A DNA stretch of 64,000 bases from JBCBKU01 sp965267475 (GTDB taxonomy: Bacteria; Pseudomonadota; Alphaproteobacteria; Rhodobacterales; Rhodobacteraceae). The stretch is from contig OZ254079.1 in NCBI GenBank assembly GCA_965267475.1, positions 3,534,001 to 3,598,000 of the forward strand, given 5' to 3'. The translations under genes were made by a program, and so were the position numbers. Shown here one piece after another: positions 26,904 to 35,989 of the stretch (positions within the stretch are counted from its first letter, which is position 1; each line of letters opens with the position of its first letter). Below the pieces are notes generated by a model. It was not told the DNA's origin and did no database searches. It was given only the letters and a program-made list of their open reading frames with translations.

Positions 26904-27787
26904 TGGGCCACCTCCGGCTTTGCGCCATTGAAGAACTCCATGACGGCGGCCTGATCCTCACCACCAAGCCCGGCAGCGGTCAGCATCCTGTGGATCTCGG
27001 CGCAAAGCGCGGTCAAGGGCATCGATGTCCCTGTCTGTCGGGCCAGATCGTTCACCGCGTTCAAATCCTTCACCATGTTGTCGATCCGGCCTGTCCGACG
27101 ATAGTCCTTAGTGGCAAAGCGAGGCAGATATTCCTGCAACAGCGCGCTGTCGGCGCGACCGCCTTTCAGGGCTTGCGGGATTTTCTCGGCATCGACCCCG
27201 GCATCAAGGGCCAACTGCGTTGCTTCGGCCACGGCCAGGAACCCAAGACCGCACAGTACCTGATTGATCAGCTTCGTGGTCTGCCCAGCGCCCGATGGCC
27301 CCATGTGGGTATAGTTTGACGCCACATCGCGTAGAATCAGATGGGCGCGTTCGACATCGTGTGCGGTTCCCCCTGCCATCAACGTCAGCTCACCGATCAA
27401 CGCCTTCGGCGCGCCGCCGGACAATGGGCTGTCGACCCAGGCCAAATCCCTTTCCGCGGCCATCTTTGCGAACTTTCTGGTTGCATCGGGCTCGATAGAC
27501 GACATGTCAATGATCACGGTACCGGGTGTTGCCCCATCGGCAATCCCGTCCTTGCCGAACGCGGCAAGACCAACGATGCGGGACGAATTCAGACTGGTGA
27601 TCACGAAATCCGCCGCCGCCGCTGCCTGTGCTGCGGTTTTGGCGGCCGTCGCACCCTTTGAAACCATCTCGGCAACACGTGCGTCATCCAGATCAAAAAC
27701 CGCCAGTGTATGGCCTTTCTCAAGCAGCCTGGTCCCAATGGCACCACCCATGGCGCCCGCTCCGACAAGCGCGACCTTCTCCGTCAT
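26900..27787 (-). CDS. Beta-hydroxyacid dehydrogenase (3-hydroxyisobutyrate dehydrogenase family)
   Basis: A 295-residue NAD(P)-dependent enzyme. The Rossmann GAGAMGG lies at residues 8-14, the substrate loop reads DSPLSGGAPKALIGELTLMAGG, and the catalytic Lys is in GAGQTTKLINQ near residue 173. The family includes 3-hydroxyisobutyrate, tartronate-semialdehyde and L-threonate dehydrogenases. In this operon, beside gluconokinase and a 5-ketogluconate-type reductase, a four- or six-carbon sugar acid is the likely substrate. Joined to its neighbours by ATGA overlaps on both sides. Confidence 0.85.
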   Translation of the reverse strand: MTEKVALVGAGAMGGAIGTRLLEKGHTLAVFDLDDARVAEMVSKGATAAKTAAQAAAAADFVITSLNSSRIVGLAAFGKDGIADGATPGTVIIDMSSIEPDATRKFAKMAAERDLAWVDSPLSGGAPKALIGELTLMAGGTAHDVERAHLILRDVASNYTHMGPSGAGQTTKLINQVLCGLGFLAVAEATQLALDAGVDAEKIPQALKGGRADSALLQEYLPRFATKDYRRTGRIDNMVKDLNAVNDLARQTGTSMPLTALCAEIHRMLTAAGLGGEDQAAVMEFFNGAKPEVAQ

Positions 27788-28284
27788 ACCAGGGTCTCCC
27801 TCACATAGGCTTCGGACTGCGCGACGACGTGCGAATAGCTGCGCGATATGTCCACTTCCTGCCCCAGCTCATCACCTTGCAGACGTTCCAGCGCCGCAAA
27901 TTGGCTGTCGAGCAGCGCCGTCGGCATGAAATGCCCTTGCCTGCCGGCGACGCGCCGCGCCAGAACCGCTTTCGGGGCGTCCAGATGGATGAACCGCACC
28001 GGCTCTGGCACCTCTTGCCGGATCCAGTCGCGGTACTTCTTCTTCAGCGCCGAACAGCCGATCAGGATCGGATCCTCGGTATCCGCTAGCCTGCGCCCCA
28101 CTTTGGCGAGCCAAGGGGCTCTGTCCTCGTCATCAAGGGGAACGCCGCTCGCCATTTTTGCGATGTTGCAAGGCGGGTGCAAATCGTCTCCATCCAGATA
28201 GTCCAGCCCGCACACCACGGACAATGCGCTTCCCACAGAGGACTTCCCGCAGCCCGAAACGCCCATCAACACATAGCACCGCAT
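27784..28284 (-). CDS. gntK: Gluconokinase
   Basis: A 166-residue kinase of the GntK/shikimate-kinase-like P-loop family: MGVSGCGKSSVG at residues 7-18, DGDDLHPPCNIAKMASGVPLDDEDRAPWL as the gluconate-binding region, CSALKKKYRD and the GHFMPTALLDSQFAALE lid. It phosphorylates D-gluconate with ATP to 6-phosphogluconate. The ATG at 28284 overlaps the stop of the SDR gene; the frame is open further upstream but only as a shadow of that gene. 6-Phosphogluconate would enter the Entner-Doudoroff or pentose pathway; gnd is at the right edge of the window. Confidence 0.93.
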   Translation of the reverse strand: MRCYVLMGVSGCGKSSVGSALSVVCGLDYLDGDDLHPPCNIAKMASGVPLDDEDRAPWLAKVGRRLADTEDPILIGCSALKKKYRDWIRQEVPEPVRFIHLDAPKAVLARRVAGRQGHFMPTALLDSQFAALERLQGDELGQEVDISRSYSHVVAQSEAYVRETLV

Positions 28285-29045
28285 CAAAGCGACGCCGTGA
28301 TGCCGCCATCCACATAGAGCGTATGGCCATTGACAAAACTCGACGCGGCAGAAGCCAGGAATACACAGGCGCCGACCAGCTCTTCCACATTGCCCCAACG
28401 CCCGGCAGGGGTCCGCTTTTCCAGCCAGGCCGAAAATTCGGGATCCGCCACAAGGGCCGCATTCAGGGGGGTGTCGAAGTAACCGGGCGCAATCGCGTTG
28501 CATTGAAGCCCATGCTTGGCCCAGTCGGTGGCCATTCCTTTGGTCAGGTTGGCCACGGCCCCCTTCGTCGCCGTGTAAGGGGCGATGCCGGGCCGAGCCA
28601 GCGCGGTTTGAACCGATGCGATGTTGATGATCTTACCGCTGCCCCGGTCGATCATATGTCGCGCGACCGCCTGCCCCACGTGAAAGACGCTTGCGATGTT
28701 GGTCTGAATCAATTTTTCGAAGGCATCCGCGGGAAAATTCTCCAATTCGGTCCGATGCTGCATTCCGGCATTGTTGACCAAGATGTCGATGGGCCCGTTC
28801 GCGTCCTCGAACCCGTCCACCGCGGTCCGCACGGCATCATGATCGGTGGCATCGAATGCCAGCGTCGCCACTGTCGCGCCGTCACCGGCCAAACTGGCAG
28901 CCGCTGCATCGAGCTTTCCCCTGTCCCGGCCGTTCAGAACAATCTCGGCGCCGGCAGTCGCCAGACCCCGGGCCAGCGCAAAACCGATCCCTTGGGAAGA
29001 TCCGGTGACCAAAGCCCGCTTCGACTGTAGCGAGAACAATTCCAT
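28284..29045 (-). CDS. idnO: SDR oxidoreductase, probable 5-keto-D-gluconate reductase (IdnO-like)
   Basis: A 253-residue short-chain dehydrogenase. The cofactor motif TGSSQGIG is at residues 14-21, NNAG at 91-94, and the catalytic Ser144, Tyr157 and Lys161 (YTATK) are present. The overall sequence is of the gluconate 5-dehydrogenase type, reducing 5-keto-D-gluconate to D-gluconate. The flanking gluconokinase and the divergent L-idonate 5-dehydrogenase support this assignment. It heads the minus-strand operon; paired LacI-type operators lie 47-74 bp upstream. Confidence 0.85.
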   Translation of the reverse strand: MELFSLQSKRALVTGSSQGIGFALARGLATAGAEIVLNGRDRGKLDAAAASLAGDGATVATLAFDATDHDAVRTAVDGFEDANGPIDILVNNAGMQHRTELENFPADAFEKLIQTNIASVFHVGQAVARHMIDRGSGKIINIASVQTALARPGIAPYTATKGAVANLTKGMATDWAKHGLQCNAIAPGYFDTPLNAALVADPEFSAWLEKRTPAGRWGNVEELVGACVFLASAASSFVNGHTLYVDGGITASL

Positions 29046-29091
29046 ATGATTGTGCCTTCTCCCTGTGTCTGCACCGTTGACTGTGCAGGAC

Positions 29092-29119
29092 TGTTACGGA
29101 TAACATGTTACCGATAACA
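29092..29119. promoter_or_regulatory. Tandem LacI-type operators in the idonate divergent promoter
   Basis: TGTTACGGATAACA (29092-29105) and TGTTACCGATAACA (29106-29119) abut head to tail with perfect TGTTA/TAACA arms. The 100-bp gap between idnO and the 2-hydroxyacid dehydrogenase is the only promoter region for both operons. The sites resemble the GntR/IdnR consensus and the operators at 16427 and 17556. Confidence 0.75.
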
Positions 29120-29145
29120 AATGATGTCAAGCAAGGAATGCGCCC

Positions 29146-30093
29146 GTGTCTAAGCCTGTCGTTCTGCAAGTCGGCCCCTATCCAGAGTGGGACCAGACAC
29201 CCCTGGATGCGGCCTTCGACATGAAACGTCTGTTCGAAGCAGGCGATCGCCTGGCCTTTCTGGCTGAACATGGCGGACAAGTGCTGGCAATCGCCACGCG
29301 GGGCGAAATGGGTGCCGATGCGGAAATGATCGCCGCCTGTCCGAATTGCCAGATCGTCTCGGTCTACGGCGTGGGCTATGACGCGGTGGACATTGCGGCC
29401 TGCAAATCGCGCGGCATACGCGTCACCAACACACCCGATGTGCTGACGGGCGATGTGGCCGATCTGGGCGTGGCAATGATGCTCTGCCAATCCCGCAGCA
29501 TGGTCGGGGCTGAGACCTGGGTGCGAAGCGGATCCTGGGCATCCGACGGGCTTTATCCCCTCCAGCGACGCGTCTTCGGTCGAAAGGCGGGGGTGCTTGG
29601 CCTTGGCCGGATCGGTTTCGAAGTGGCCAAGCGCTTGCAAGGCTTCGGCATGGACATCGCTTACACAGACGTGGCGGCGAAAGACTACGCGCCCGACTGG
29701 ACTTTTATGGCCGACCCGCTTGACCTGGCCCGCCATGCCGATTTCCTGTTCGTCACTTTGGCTGCGTCGTCCGAGACGCGGCATATCGTAAATGCCGACC
29801 TGATTGCTGCCCTCGGCCCCGATGCGATGATCATCAACATTTCGCGGGCCTCAAACATCGATGAAGACGCATTGATCGCCGCCCTGCAATCGGGCGCGCT
29901 TGGATCCGCGGCCTTGGATGTCTTCGAAGGCGAACCGGCGCTCGACCCCCGATTCCTTGATCTCGATAACGTCCTTTTGCAGCCACATCACGCCAGCGGA
30001 ACCATCGAGACCCGTAAAGCCATGGGCCAGTTGGTCCGTGACAATCTGACCGCGCATTTCGCCGGGCAACCCCTGCTGACACCAGTGATCTGA
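29146..30093 (+). CDS. D-2-hydroxyacid dehydrogenase (GhrB-like)
   Basis: A 315-residue NAD(P)-dependent enzyme of the D-isomer 2-hydroxyacid dehydrogenase family. The cofactor motif GLGRIG is at residues 152-157. The catalytic Arg (NISRASNIDEDAL), Glu (FEGEPALDP) and His (PHHASG) are in order. GhrB-type members reduce 2-keto-D-gluconate, hydroxypyruvate or glyoxylate. Sitting ahead of idnD and sharing the operators at 29092-29119, 2-ketogluconate reductase is the most attractive role, but this is inference. Confidence 0.85.
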   Translation: MSKPVVLQVGPYPEWDQTPLDAAFDMKRLFEAGDRLAFLAEHGGQVLAIATRGEMGADAEMIAACPNCQIVSVYGVGYDAVDIAACKSRGIRVTNTPDVLTGDVADLGVAMMLCQSRSMVGAETWVRSGSWASDGLYPLQRRVFGRKAGVLGLGRIGFEVAKRLQGFGMDIAYTDVAAKDYAPDWTFMADPLDLARHADFLFVTLAASSETRHIVNADLIAALGPDAMIINISRASNIDEDALIAALQSGALGSAALDVFEGEPALDPRFLDLDNVLLQPHHASGTIETRKAMGQLVRDNLTAHFAGQPLLTPVI

Positions 30094-30102
30094 GGCACCA
30101 AG

Positions 30103-31137
30103 ATGAAAACCGTTACGGCTTACGCCGCCAGGGATCTCCGGATCGAAACCCACGCGGAACCTACGCCCGGACCCGGCCAGGTTCTGGTGCGGATGGAGGC
30201 CGGAGGGATCTGCGGCTCTGACCTGCATTACTACAATCACGGCGGATTTGGCACCGTCACCCTGAAGGAACCGATGATCCTGGGTCACGAGGTGTCGGGC
30301 CGCATCGCCGCGCTCGGCGACGGCGTCACCGGATTGAGCGAAGGCCAACTTGTGGCCGTTTCGCCGTCCCGCCCCTGCGGGACATGCGCCTTTTGCAGCG
30401 AAGGGGCGCAGAACCATTGCCTCAATATGCGATTTTATGGCTCGGCCATGCCCTTTCCGCATATACAGGGGGCGTTTCGCGAAACCCTTGTCGCCGCCGC
30501 GAGCCAATGCGTGATCGCCGACGGTCTGAGCCCCGGCGAAGCCGCGATGGCCGAGCCGCTGGCGGTCGTGCTCCACGCGGCGCGGCAGGCGGGGTCGCTC
30601 GCCGGCAAACGTGTCCTGGTCACCGGCTGCGGACCCATCGGGCTTTTGGCCGTGCTGGTCGCGCGCGCCTATGGCGCCTTGGAAATAGTTGCAACGGACC
30701 TGACCGCGTTCACCCTAGCCAAGGCGACCGAGATGGGCGCCGACAGAACAGTCAACGTCCAAGAAACACCCGACGGTTTGGCACCCTATTTCTTGGATAA
30801 GGGGCAGATCGACGTCCTGTTCGAATGCAGCGGTGTGGCCGCGGCCCTAAGCGGGGCGATCCCGGCCCTTCGACCAGGGGGCACTATCGTTCAACTTGGG
30901 CTCGGTGGAGATATGACTCTGCCCGTCCAGGCCATGACGGCGAAGGAATTGGCTCTTAAGGGATCCTTCCGGTTCCACCACGAATTCCCCCTCGCGGTCG
31001 ACATGATGCGACGGAAGCGGTTGATCGTCGCGCCGCTTATTACACATCGCTTCCCGCTCGAAGACGCGGTGCAAGCGTTTGACGCCGCATCCGATCGAAA
31101 CGCAGCAATCAAGGTTCACCTTGAATTCAACGGCTGA
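30103..31137 (+). CDS. idnD: L-idonate 5-dehydrogenase
   Basis: A 344-residue zinc-dependent medium-chain dehydrogenase. Catalytic zinc ligands are Cys37, His62 and Glu63 (GGICGSD, GHE); structural zinc ligands are Cys92, Cys95, Cys98 and Cys106. The NAD motif GCGPIG is near residue 175. It oxidises L-idonate to 5-keto-D-gluconate, feeding the IdnO-like reductase and gluconokinase encoded divergently. It begins nine bases after the upstream dehydrogenase. Specificity within the sorbitol/idonate branch is inferred from context and overall similarity. Confidence 0.88.
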   Translation: MKTVTAYAARDLRIETHAEPTPGPGQVLVRMEAGGICGSDLHYYNHGGFGTVTLKEPMILGHEVSGRIAALGDGVTGLSEGQLVAVSPSRPCGTCAFCSEGAQNHCLNMRFYGSAMPFPHIQGAFRETLVAAASQCVIADGLSPGEAAMAEPLAVVLHAARQAGSLAGKRVLVTGCGPIGLLAVLVARAYGALEIVATDLTAFTLAKATEMGADRTVNVQETPDGLAPYFLDKGQIDVLFECSGVAAALSGAIPALRPGGTIVQLGLGGDMTLPVQAMTAKELALKGSFRFHHEFPLAVDMMRRKRLIVAPLITHRFPLEDAVQAFDAASDRNAAIKVHLEFNG

Positions 31138-31264
31138 CAGCGCAGCGTTCGTCGCCCTCGCCGCGGGCTTGGGCAGCGGCAAGAACGCGCCGACCGTCTG
31201 CACCACCCTTGCGCGAATCCGCCGAACCCCGCGATAACCAAGCCGGGGGCGACAGGGGTGCCAG

Positions 31265-32467
31265 ATGGCGCGCATCGCCGTATTCGCATTTGACCTGACC
31301 GAGGCGTCGCAGATCCGGCGCATAAAGGCCCTGCGCGCGCTTGGTCACGACGTGTCTTCGATCTCGTATCGGCGCGGCAATATGAACGCGGACTTCACAC
31401 CGGATTGGCCGGACCTGCCGCTTGGAACCCAACCGAATGAAAACCTGCGCCGCCGGTTTTTCGGCCTGGGCAAGGCGGTGCTGAAGGTGTTGCGGCGACC
31501 TGCGATCTTTAAGCAGGCAGACGTCATTATCGCCCGCAACGCGGATCTTCTGGCCTTGGCCTCGGTTCTTCGCATCCTGCTGCGGCGTCAGGATACCCCG
31601 TTGATCTATGAATGCCTCGACATCCACTCGCTTTTCACGCGCCCCGGCATTATTGGCCGCATCGCGCGGCGGGCCGAGCGGGCCTTGCTGAACCGGACTT
31701 CTATGGTCATCGTCTCGTCGCCCGGCTTTGTACGCAACTACTTCCATCCGGTGCAGGGTTACGACGGGCCGATCGCGCTGATCGAGAACAAGCTGTGGTT
31801 TGATGGCCCGCCTTTGGCGCGGCCCAAACGCCCCCGGCCTGCCGACGGATCACCGCTTGTCGTAGGGTCCGTCGGATCGATCCGGTGCCAGACTAGCCTC
31901 GATATCCTGTGCCAAACGGCTGACCGTATGGGCGGCGACCTTAAGATCGCGCTGTTTGGCAATGTGCACCGCCACGCTCTGACCGATTTCGATGCGCAGA
32001 TCGCCCGGCATCCGAATGTCCACTACTACGGCCCCTACCGGTATCCGGGCGACCTGGGCCAGGTCTATCGCGCCTGTGACCTGGTCTGGGCGCAGGACCT
32101 TTGGCAACAGGGGGGCAATTCCGATTGGCTGCTGCCCAACCGGATTTATGAGGCAAGCTGGTTTGGTTGCCCGTCCATCGCGGTCCACGGGACTGAGACC
32201 GGCCGCCGTATCGAAACCGACGGATTGGGCGTGACGGTGTCCGAGCCGACCGCAGATGCACTGACCCGAACGCTTGGGGACCTGTCGAAAGACAAGATCA
32301 CCGCCATGTCGGCCCGGATCCTGGCAAAACCAGACACGGCGTTTCGCCTGACCGCTGCGGATCTGGCCGAAGCTCTTGCACCCGTTTTGCCTGCGCCCGA
32401 ACCGGTCACACCGACGGCAGATATCATCGAACTGCGGCCACCCAAGCTCAAGATCGTTCGCGGCTGA
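31265..32467 (+). CDS. Glycosyltransferase (GT4-like) of the exopolysaccharide cluster
   Basis: A 400-residue cytosolic protein with two Rossmann-like halves: VFAFDLTEASQIRRIKALRALGH at the N-terminus (acceptor side) and GSVGSIRCQTSLDIL then LLPNRIYEASWFGCPSIAV (donor side, GT-B style). GT-B enzymes add sugars to a lipid-linked repeat unit. It opens the exo cluster on the plus strand, 127 bp after idnD. Sugar specificity is unknown. The last ~30 residues are Pro-rich and probably disordered. Confidence 0.75.
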   Translation: MARIAVFAFDLTEASQIRRIKALRALGHDVSSISYRRGNMNADFTPDWPDLPLGTQPNENLRRRFFGLGKAVLKVLRRPAIFKQADVIIARNADLLALASVLRILLRRQDTPLIYECLDIHSLFTRPGIIGRIARRAERALLNRTSMVIVSSPGFVRNYFHPVQGYDGPIALIENKLWFDGPPLARPKRPRPADGSPLVVGSVGSIRCQTSLDILCQTADRMGGDLKIALFGNVHRHALTDFDAQIARHPNVHYYGPYRYPGDLGQVYRACDLVWAQDLWQQGGNSDWLLPNRIYEASWFGCPSIAVHGTETGRRIETDGLGVTVSEPTADALTRTLGDLSKDKITAMSARILAKPDTAFRLTAADLAEALAPVLPAPEPVTPTADIIELRPPKLKIVRG

Positions 32468-32882
32468 CCACTCAACCTTAGCAAGAATCATGCGCTCTTC
32501 AGGGTGTTCGATTCTGTAAATTTGGCTACCTCAAAGCGAAAATTCCGCGCCGCGGCCACTTGCCACAATTGGTGCGTGGCATTCCGGTAACTTGCGGCAA
32601 TTCTGTGCAAAATTCTGCCTCTCCGGGAAAACGCAGTGTTTCCATTTTGTGGATATAAAGAATCGAACATAGTTTCAGCCACTTAACTCATGCGTATGAC
32701 TGAGTCGCAGGCCCGCAAAGTTCTTTTCCTGCCCGAGACTTGGGCAAACCCGCCAAGTCCCTGTCACACGGGCGGCAGATTCTCGCCGGTGACGGGCTGC
32801 TCCTCGATTTTATGCTGCACTTGCAGCACGAGGGATGGCAGCGTCTGGATACGGGCGGGGGCCCGATCTGGGATTACGAAAC
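32468..32882. other. Intergenic region upstream of exoY-like gene
   Basis: A 415-bp stretch with no convincing gene and lower GC than its flanks. It contains the 11-bp inverted repeat TGTTCGATTCT (32505-32515) and AGAATCGAACA (32659-32669), 143 bp apart, and a possible small hairpin at about 32556-32580. It probably carries the exoY promoter. Short frames here (for example from 32690 or 32740) lack a ribosome site and family resemblance. Confidence 0.5.
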
Positions 32883-33599
32883 ATGTCAGCCCGAGACGAT
32901 GGCGTCGCGTTGGATCTGGAACCAGGGAGTTCAGGCCACGCGCTGGAGGCGCCGCAACAGGCTGTAAATGGTACCCCCAAAAGTGCCCTTGGCGGGTTGG
33001 CCAAGCGCATCTTCGACTGTGTGTATTCACTTGTGGGGCTGATCTTTCTGTCACCGCTGATCCTGATGGTGGCAGTGGCGATCAAACTGGCGTCGCCGGG
33101 GCCGATCCTTTACGGCCACACGCGCGTTGGCTTTGGTGGCAAAACGTTCAAATGCTGGAAGTTCCGCACGATGGTCGTCAACGGCGACGAGGTGCTGGAC
33201 GCGCATCTCAGGGCCAATCCGGCGGATCGGTACCAATGGGAAACCACGCGCAAACTGCGAAACGACCCGCGCGTCACCGCGCTTGGCCGGGTGCTGCGCG
33301 AATATTCGATCGATGAACTGCCACAGTTGATCAACGTTTTCCGCGGCGAGATGAGCTTCGTGGGCCCGCGCCCCGTGGTGGCGGAAGAATTGGAACGCTA
33401 TGGGCCGAAGGCTGATCTGTATCTGGCCACCCGTCCTGGCATCACGGGCCTTTGGCAGGTCAGCGGGCGCAGCGACACCGGCTATGACGAACGCGTTGCA
33501 TTGGATGCGTCCTATGTCGAACGGTGGAGCTTGGCGAGCGACATCGTCATCCTGGCACGGACCGTGCCAGCGGTGGTCGGGGCCCGCGGCTCCTATTGA
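32883..33599 (+). CDS. exoY: Undecaprenyl-phosphate sugar phosphotransferase (ExoY-like)
   Basis: A 238-residue bacterial sugar transferase. After a short variable head comes one membrane hairpin (KRIFDCVYSLVGLIFLSPLI), then the family motifs: KFRTMVVNGDEVL, VTALGRVLREYSIDELPQLINVFRGEMSFVGPRP and RPGITGLWQVSGR. It transfers a sugar-1-phosphate (galactose in ExoY) to undecaprenyl phosphate at the inner membrane, starting the exopolysaccharide repeat unit. Start 32883 is chosen over 32835 because the latter has GAGGG directly against the ATG. Confidence 0.9.
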   Translation: MSARDDGVALDLEPGSSGHALEAPQQAVNGTPKSALGGLAKRIFDCVYSLVGLIFLSPLILMVAVAIKLASPGPILYGHTRVGFGGKTFKCWKFRTMVVNGDEVLDAHLRANPADRYQWETTRKLRNDPRVTALGRVLREYSIDELPQLINVFRGEMSFVGPRPVVAEELERYGPKADLYLATRPGITGLWQVSGRSDTGYDERVALDASYVERWSLASDIVILARTVPAVVGARGSY

Positions 33600-33608
33600 T
33601 CCGGCGCC

Positions 33609-35093
33609 ATGGCTGAGACCTCGAATACCGGCGCCCAGGCGCCGGGCTTTCGCCCGCATCTCAGCACGGGACGCTCCCGTGCGGCTGCCACGGGCGTGTT
33701 CTGGTCCGGTCTTCACACGCTCGCCCCGACGCTTGCGGCGACGGCCCTGTTTTTCGTCGCGGCCTGGTATCTTGGCCCCGCCGAGTTCGGGCTGGTCGGC
33801 CTTGCAACAGGGATCGTGTCGGTTGCCTTGGCGTTTTCCCCGGCAGCCTTTGGCGAAGCATTGGTGCAGCGCCAGACACTCGACCGGTCGCATGCCGATA
33901 CCGTGTTTGCGTTGACGGTCGGCTACGGCGTTATCGCCGCTGGCCTTTTGGCCGTCATGGCACCGCTGTTCGCCACCTGGATTGATGAACCAGAATTGGC
34001 AGCGCTCTTGGCGGTCCTTGCCTTGCGCGTCCCGCTGGACATGGCAGCATCGGTCCCAAGCGCATTGATCGTCCGCGACATGCAGTTCCGGGCCGTTGCG
34101 ATCCGGACAGGCGTTGCGACATTCATTGCCTCGCTGATTGCGCTCGGAATGCTGGTCCAGGGGTTTGGCGTTTGGGCATTGATCGCCAGCCAGCTCGCAT
34201 CGGCGCTTATCATTGCTGCAATGGCCTTTTGGGTCGCCAAATGGGTTCCGGGCCGGTCCGTCACTTGGCCAGCCTTGCGCGACCTTCTGAGCTATGGCGT
34301 TTTCGCCAGCGGCAACCGCATGCTGAACGTCCTGCGCCTGGATCACATCGTCCTTGGCGCCATGGGCGGCGCGGCCCTGCTTGGCCTATATGTCTTCGCC
34401 CAGAAGATCTATCGCATGCTGTCGGACGTGGTCGCGGGCGCCCTGTCATCGGTCAGCCACGCGCTTCTGTCGACGCTTCAAGACGACAAGGTCAAACTTC
34501 GCCGCGCCTTTGGTCTTGCCTCATTCGCATCCGCAGCCGCCGGATTTCCGGTCTTCGCCGGCATGGCGCTGATCATCGATGACCTGATCGGACTGGCCCT
34601 GTCGGAAGACTGGCAAATCGTCCGCTTCGCGGCCCAGATCTTCTGCCTTGCCGGACTGATGGCGGCCGTGTCCATTGTCCAGGGTTCGCTGGTCAAAGCA
34701 GCAGGCCGGGCGGATTGGTGGTTCTGGTATCAGCTTGTCCAGAACCTGACGACCGTTCTGATAATCCCGCTTTTCTGGCGGTCCGGCATCGATGCCCTTG
34801 TCATAGCGATCGTCGTAAAATCACTCCTGTTATGGCCGGTCTCAATTGCGATGACGATCCGGATCCTTGAGATCGCAGCGATGTCATACCTGCGCGCCTT
34901 CGCGGCCCCGGCCATCGCAACAATCGCCATGGCCTTGGCCATTCTGACGCTCAGCCTGCCCGCGACCTGGGGCGGCATCGCCCTGCAAATCGCACTTGGC
35001 TCCGTGGTCTATGCCTCGGTGCTGGCGATCCTGGCCCGCAGCCAAATTGCGCAACTTCTCGATATTCTCGGACGTAAAGGAACCGCCTCATGA
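33609..35093 (+). CDS. Polysaccharide flippase (Wzx/ExoT-like)
   Basis: A 494-residue protein with about 14 hydrophobic helices and the PST/MATE-like pattern (RAAATGVFWSGLHTLAPTLAA; WYLGPAEFGLVGLATGIVSVALAFSP; FGEALVQR). Such proteins move lipid-linked oligosaccharide repeat units to the periplasmic face for polymerisation. It follows the exoY-like gene by 9 bp and its last codon overlaps the start of the next gene (ATGA at 35090). Confidence 0.88.
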   Translation: MAETSNTGAQAPGFRPHLSTGRSRAAATGVFWSGLHTLAPTLAATALFFVAAWYLGPAEFGLVGLATGIVSVALAFSPAAFGEALVQRQTLDRSHADTVFALTVGYGVIAAGLLAVMAPLFATWIDEPELAALLAVLALRVPLDMAASVPSALIVRDMQFRAVAIRTGVATFIASLIALGMLVQGFGVWALIASQLASALIIAAMAFWVAKWVPGRSVTWPALRDLLSYGVFASGNRMLNVLRLDHIVLGAMGGAALLGLYVFAQKIYRMLSDVVAGALSSVSHALLSTLQDDKVKLRRAFGLASFASAAAGFPVFAGMALIIDDLIGLALSEDWQIVRFAAQIFCLAGLMAAVSIVQGSLVKAAGRADWWFWYQLVQNLTTVLIIPLFWRSGIDALVIAIVVKSLLLWPVSIAMTIRILEIAAMSYLRAFAAPAIATIAMALAILTLSLPATWGGIALQIALGSVVYASVLAILARSQIAQLLDILGRKGTAS

Positions 35094-35989
35094 AACTCAC
35101 CTATTTCGAAGGCGACCCGCCGAATTTCGGGGACGAGTTGAACGCGACTATGTGGGACGCCCTTTTGCCGCCAGGCTTTCTGGATCAGGACGAAGACGTG
35201 CTCTTCCTCGGCATCGGGTCAATCATCCAGAACATCTATCCCGCGCAAGCCCGGAAAGTTGTCGTCGGTTCGGGCCATGGTGGATATACCGAGAAGCCGG
35301 ATGTCCACGACGGGTCATGGGACATTCGCTTCGTCCGCGGCCCCCAGACAGCCGAGGGGCTGGGACTTGATCCCGCACTTTCCATCACCGATGCGGCAGT
35401 CCTGCTCAGAGCGACCGATCTTCCGGAACCGGTTAAGGTCGGTACCGCCTTCATGCCCCATTACGAAAGTGTCGAACGCGGCAACTGGGCCAAGGCATGC
35501 GAATTGGCAGGGATCCACTTTCTGGATCCGACCCGCCCGCATATGGAGTTGGTGGCCGAAATCCGGGGGGCCGATCTTGTCATCTGCGAAGCGATGCACG
35601 GCGCGATCATTTCAGATGCCATGCGAACGCCCTGGATCGGGGTGCAGACCATGCACCATGTACACCGGTTCAAATGGCACGACTGGGCGCGGTCATTAGA
35701 GATCGATTATCGGCCCGAGATGGTGCGCCCGTCGAATGCCCGCGAAACCTGGGCGTTTTACACCGGACGCTGGGGCTCCGGAGCCAGGGCACGCGCGGTT
35801 CTGGGCGGACCTGCCGCAGCGCCGGTGAATTGGGCGCTGGTCCGTGCCTGCGCATCCAGCCTGAAATCGCTGGCAAAGGCGCGGCCATCGCTTAGCGAAG
35901 ACGCCAAAATCGAGGCCGCAACAGACAAAGCACTGACCGCACTGGACGCTTTCGTGCGGGATTACGGGGCGCAGCCCCTTAGCGCTTGA
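35090..35989 (+). CDS. exoV: Polysaccharide pyruvyl transferase (ExoV-like)
   Basis: A 299-residue protein of the pyruvyl transferase family: NFGDELN near the N-terminus, FLGIGSIIQNI, VRGPQTAEGLG and a C-terminal ADLVICEAMHGAIISDAMRTPWIG, the conserved His-containing segment. It attaches pyruvyl ketals from phosphoenolpyruvate to the polysaccharide, adding negative charge, as ExoV does in succinoglycan. Its end overlaps the convergent ExoQ-like gene by 11 bp. Confidence 0.85.
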   Translation: MKLTYFEGDPPNFGDELNATMWDALLPPGFLDQDEDVLFLGIGSIIQNIYPAQARKVVVGSGHGGYTEKPDVHDGSWDIRFVRGPQTAEGLGLDPALSITDAAVLLRATDLPEPVKVGTAFMPHYESVERGNWAKACELAGIHFLDPTRPHMELVAEIRGADLVICEAMHGAIISDAMRTPWIGVQTMHHVHRFKWHDWARSLEIDYRPEMVRPSNARETWAFYTGRWGSGARARAVLGGPAAAPVNWALVRACASSLKSLAKARPSLSEDAKIEAATDKALTALDAFVRDYGAQPLSA

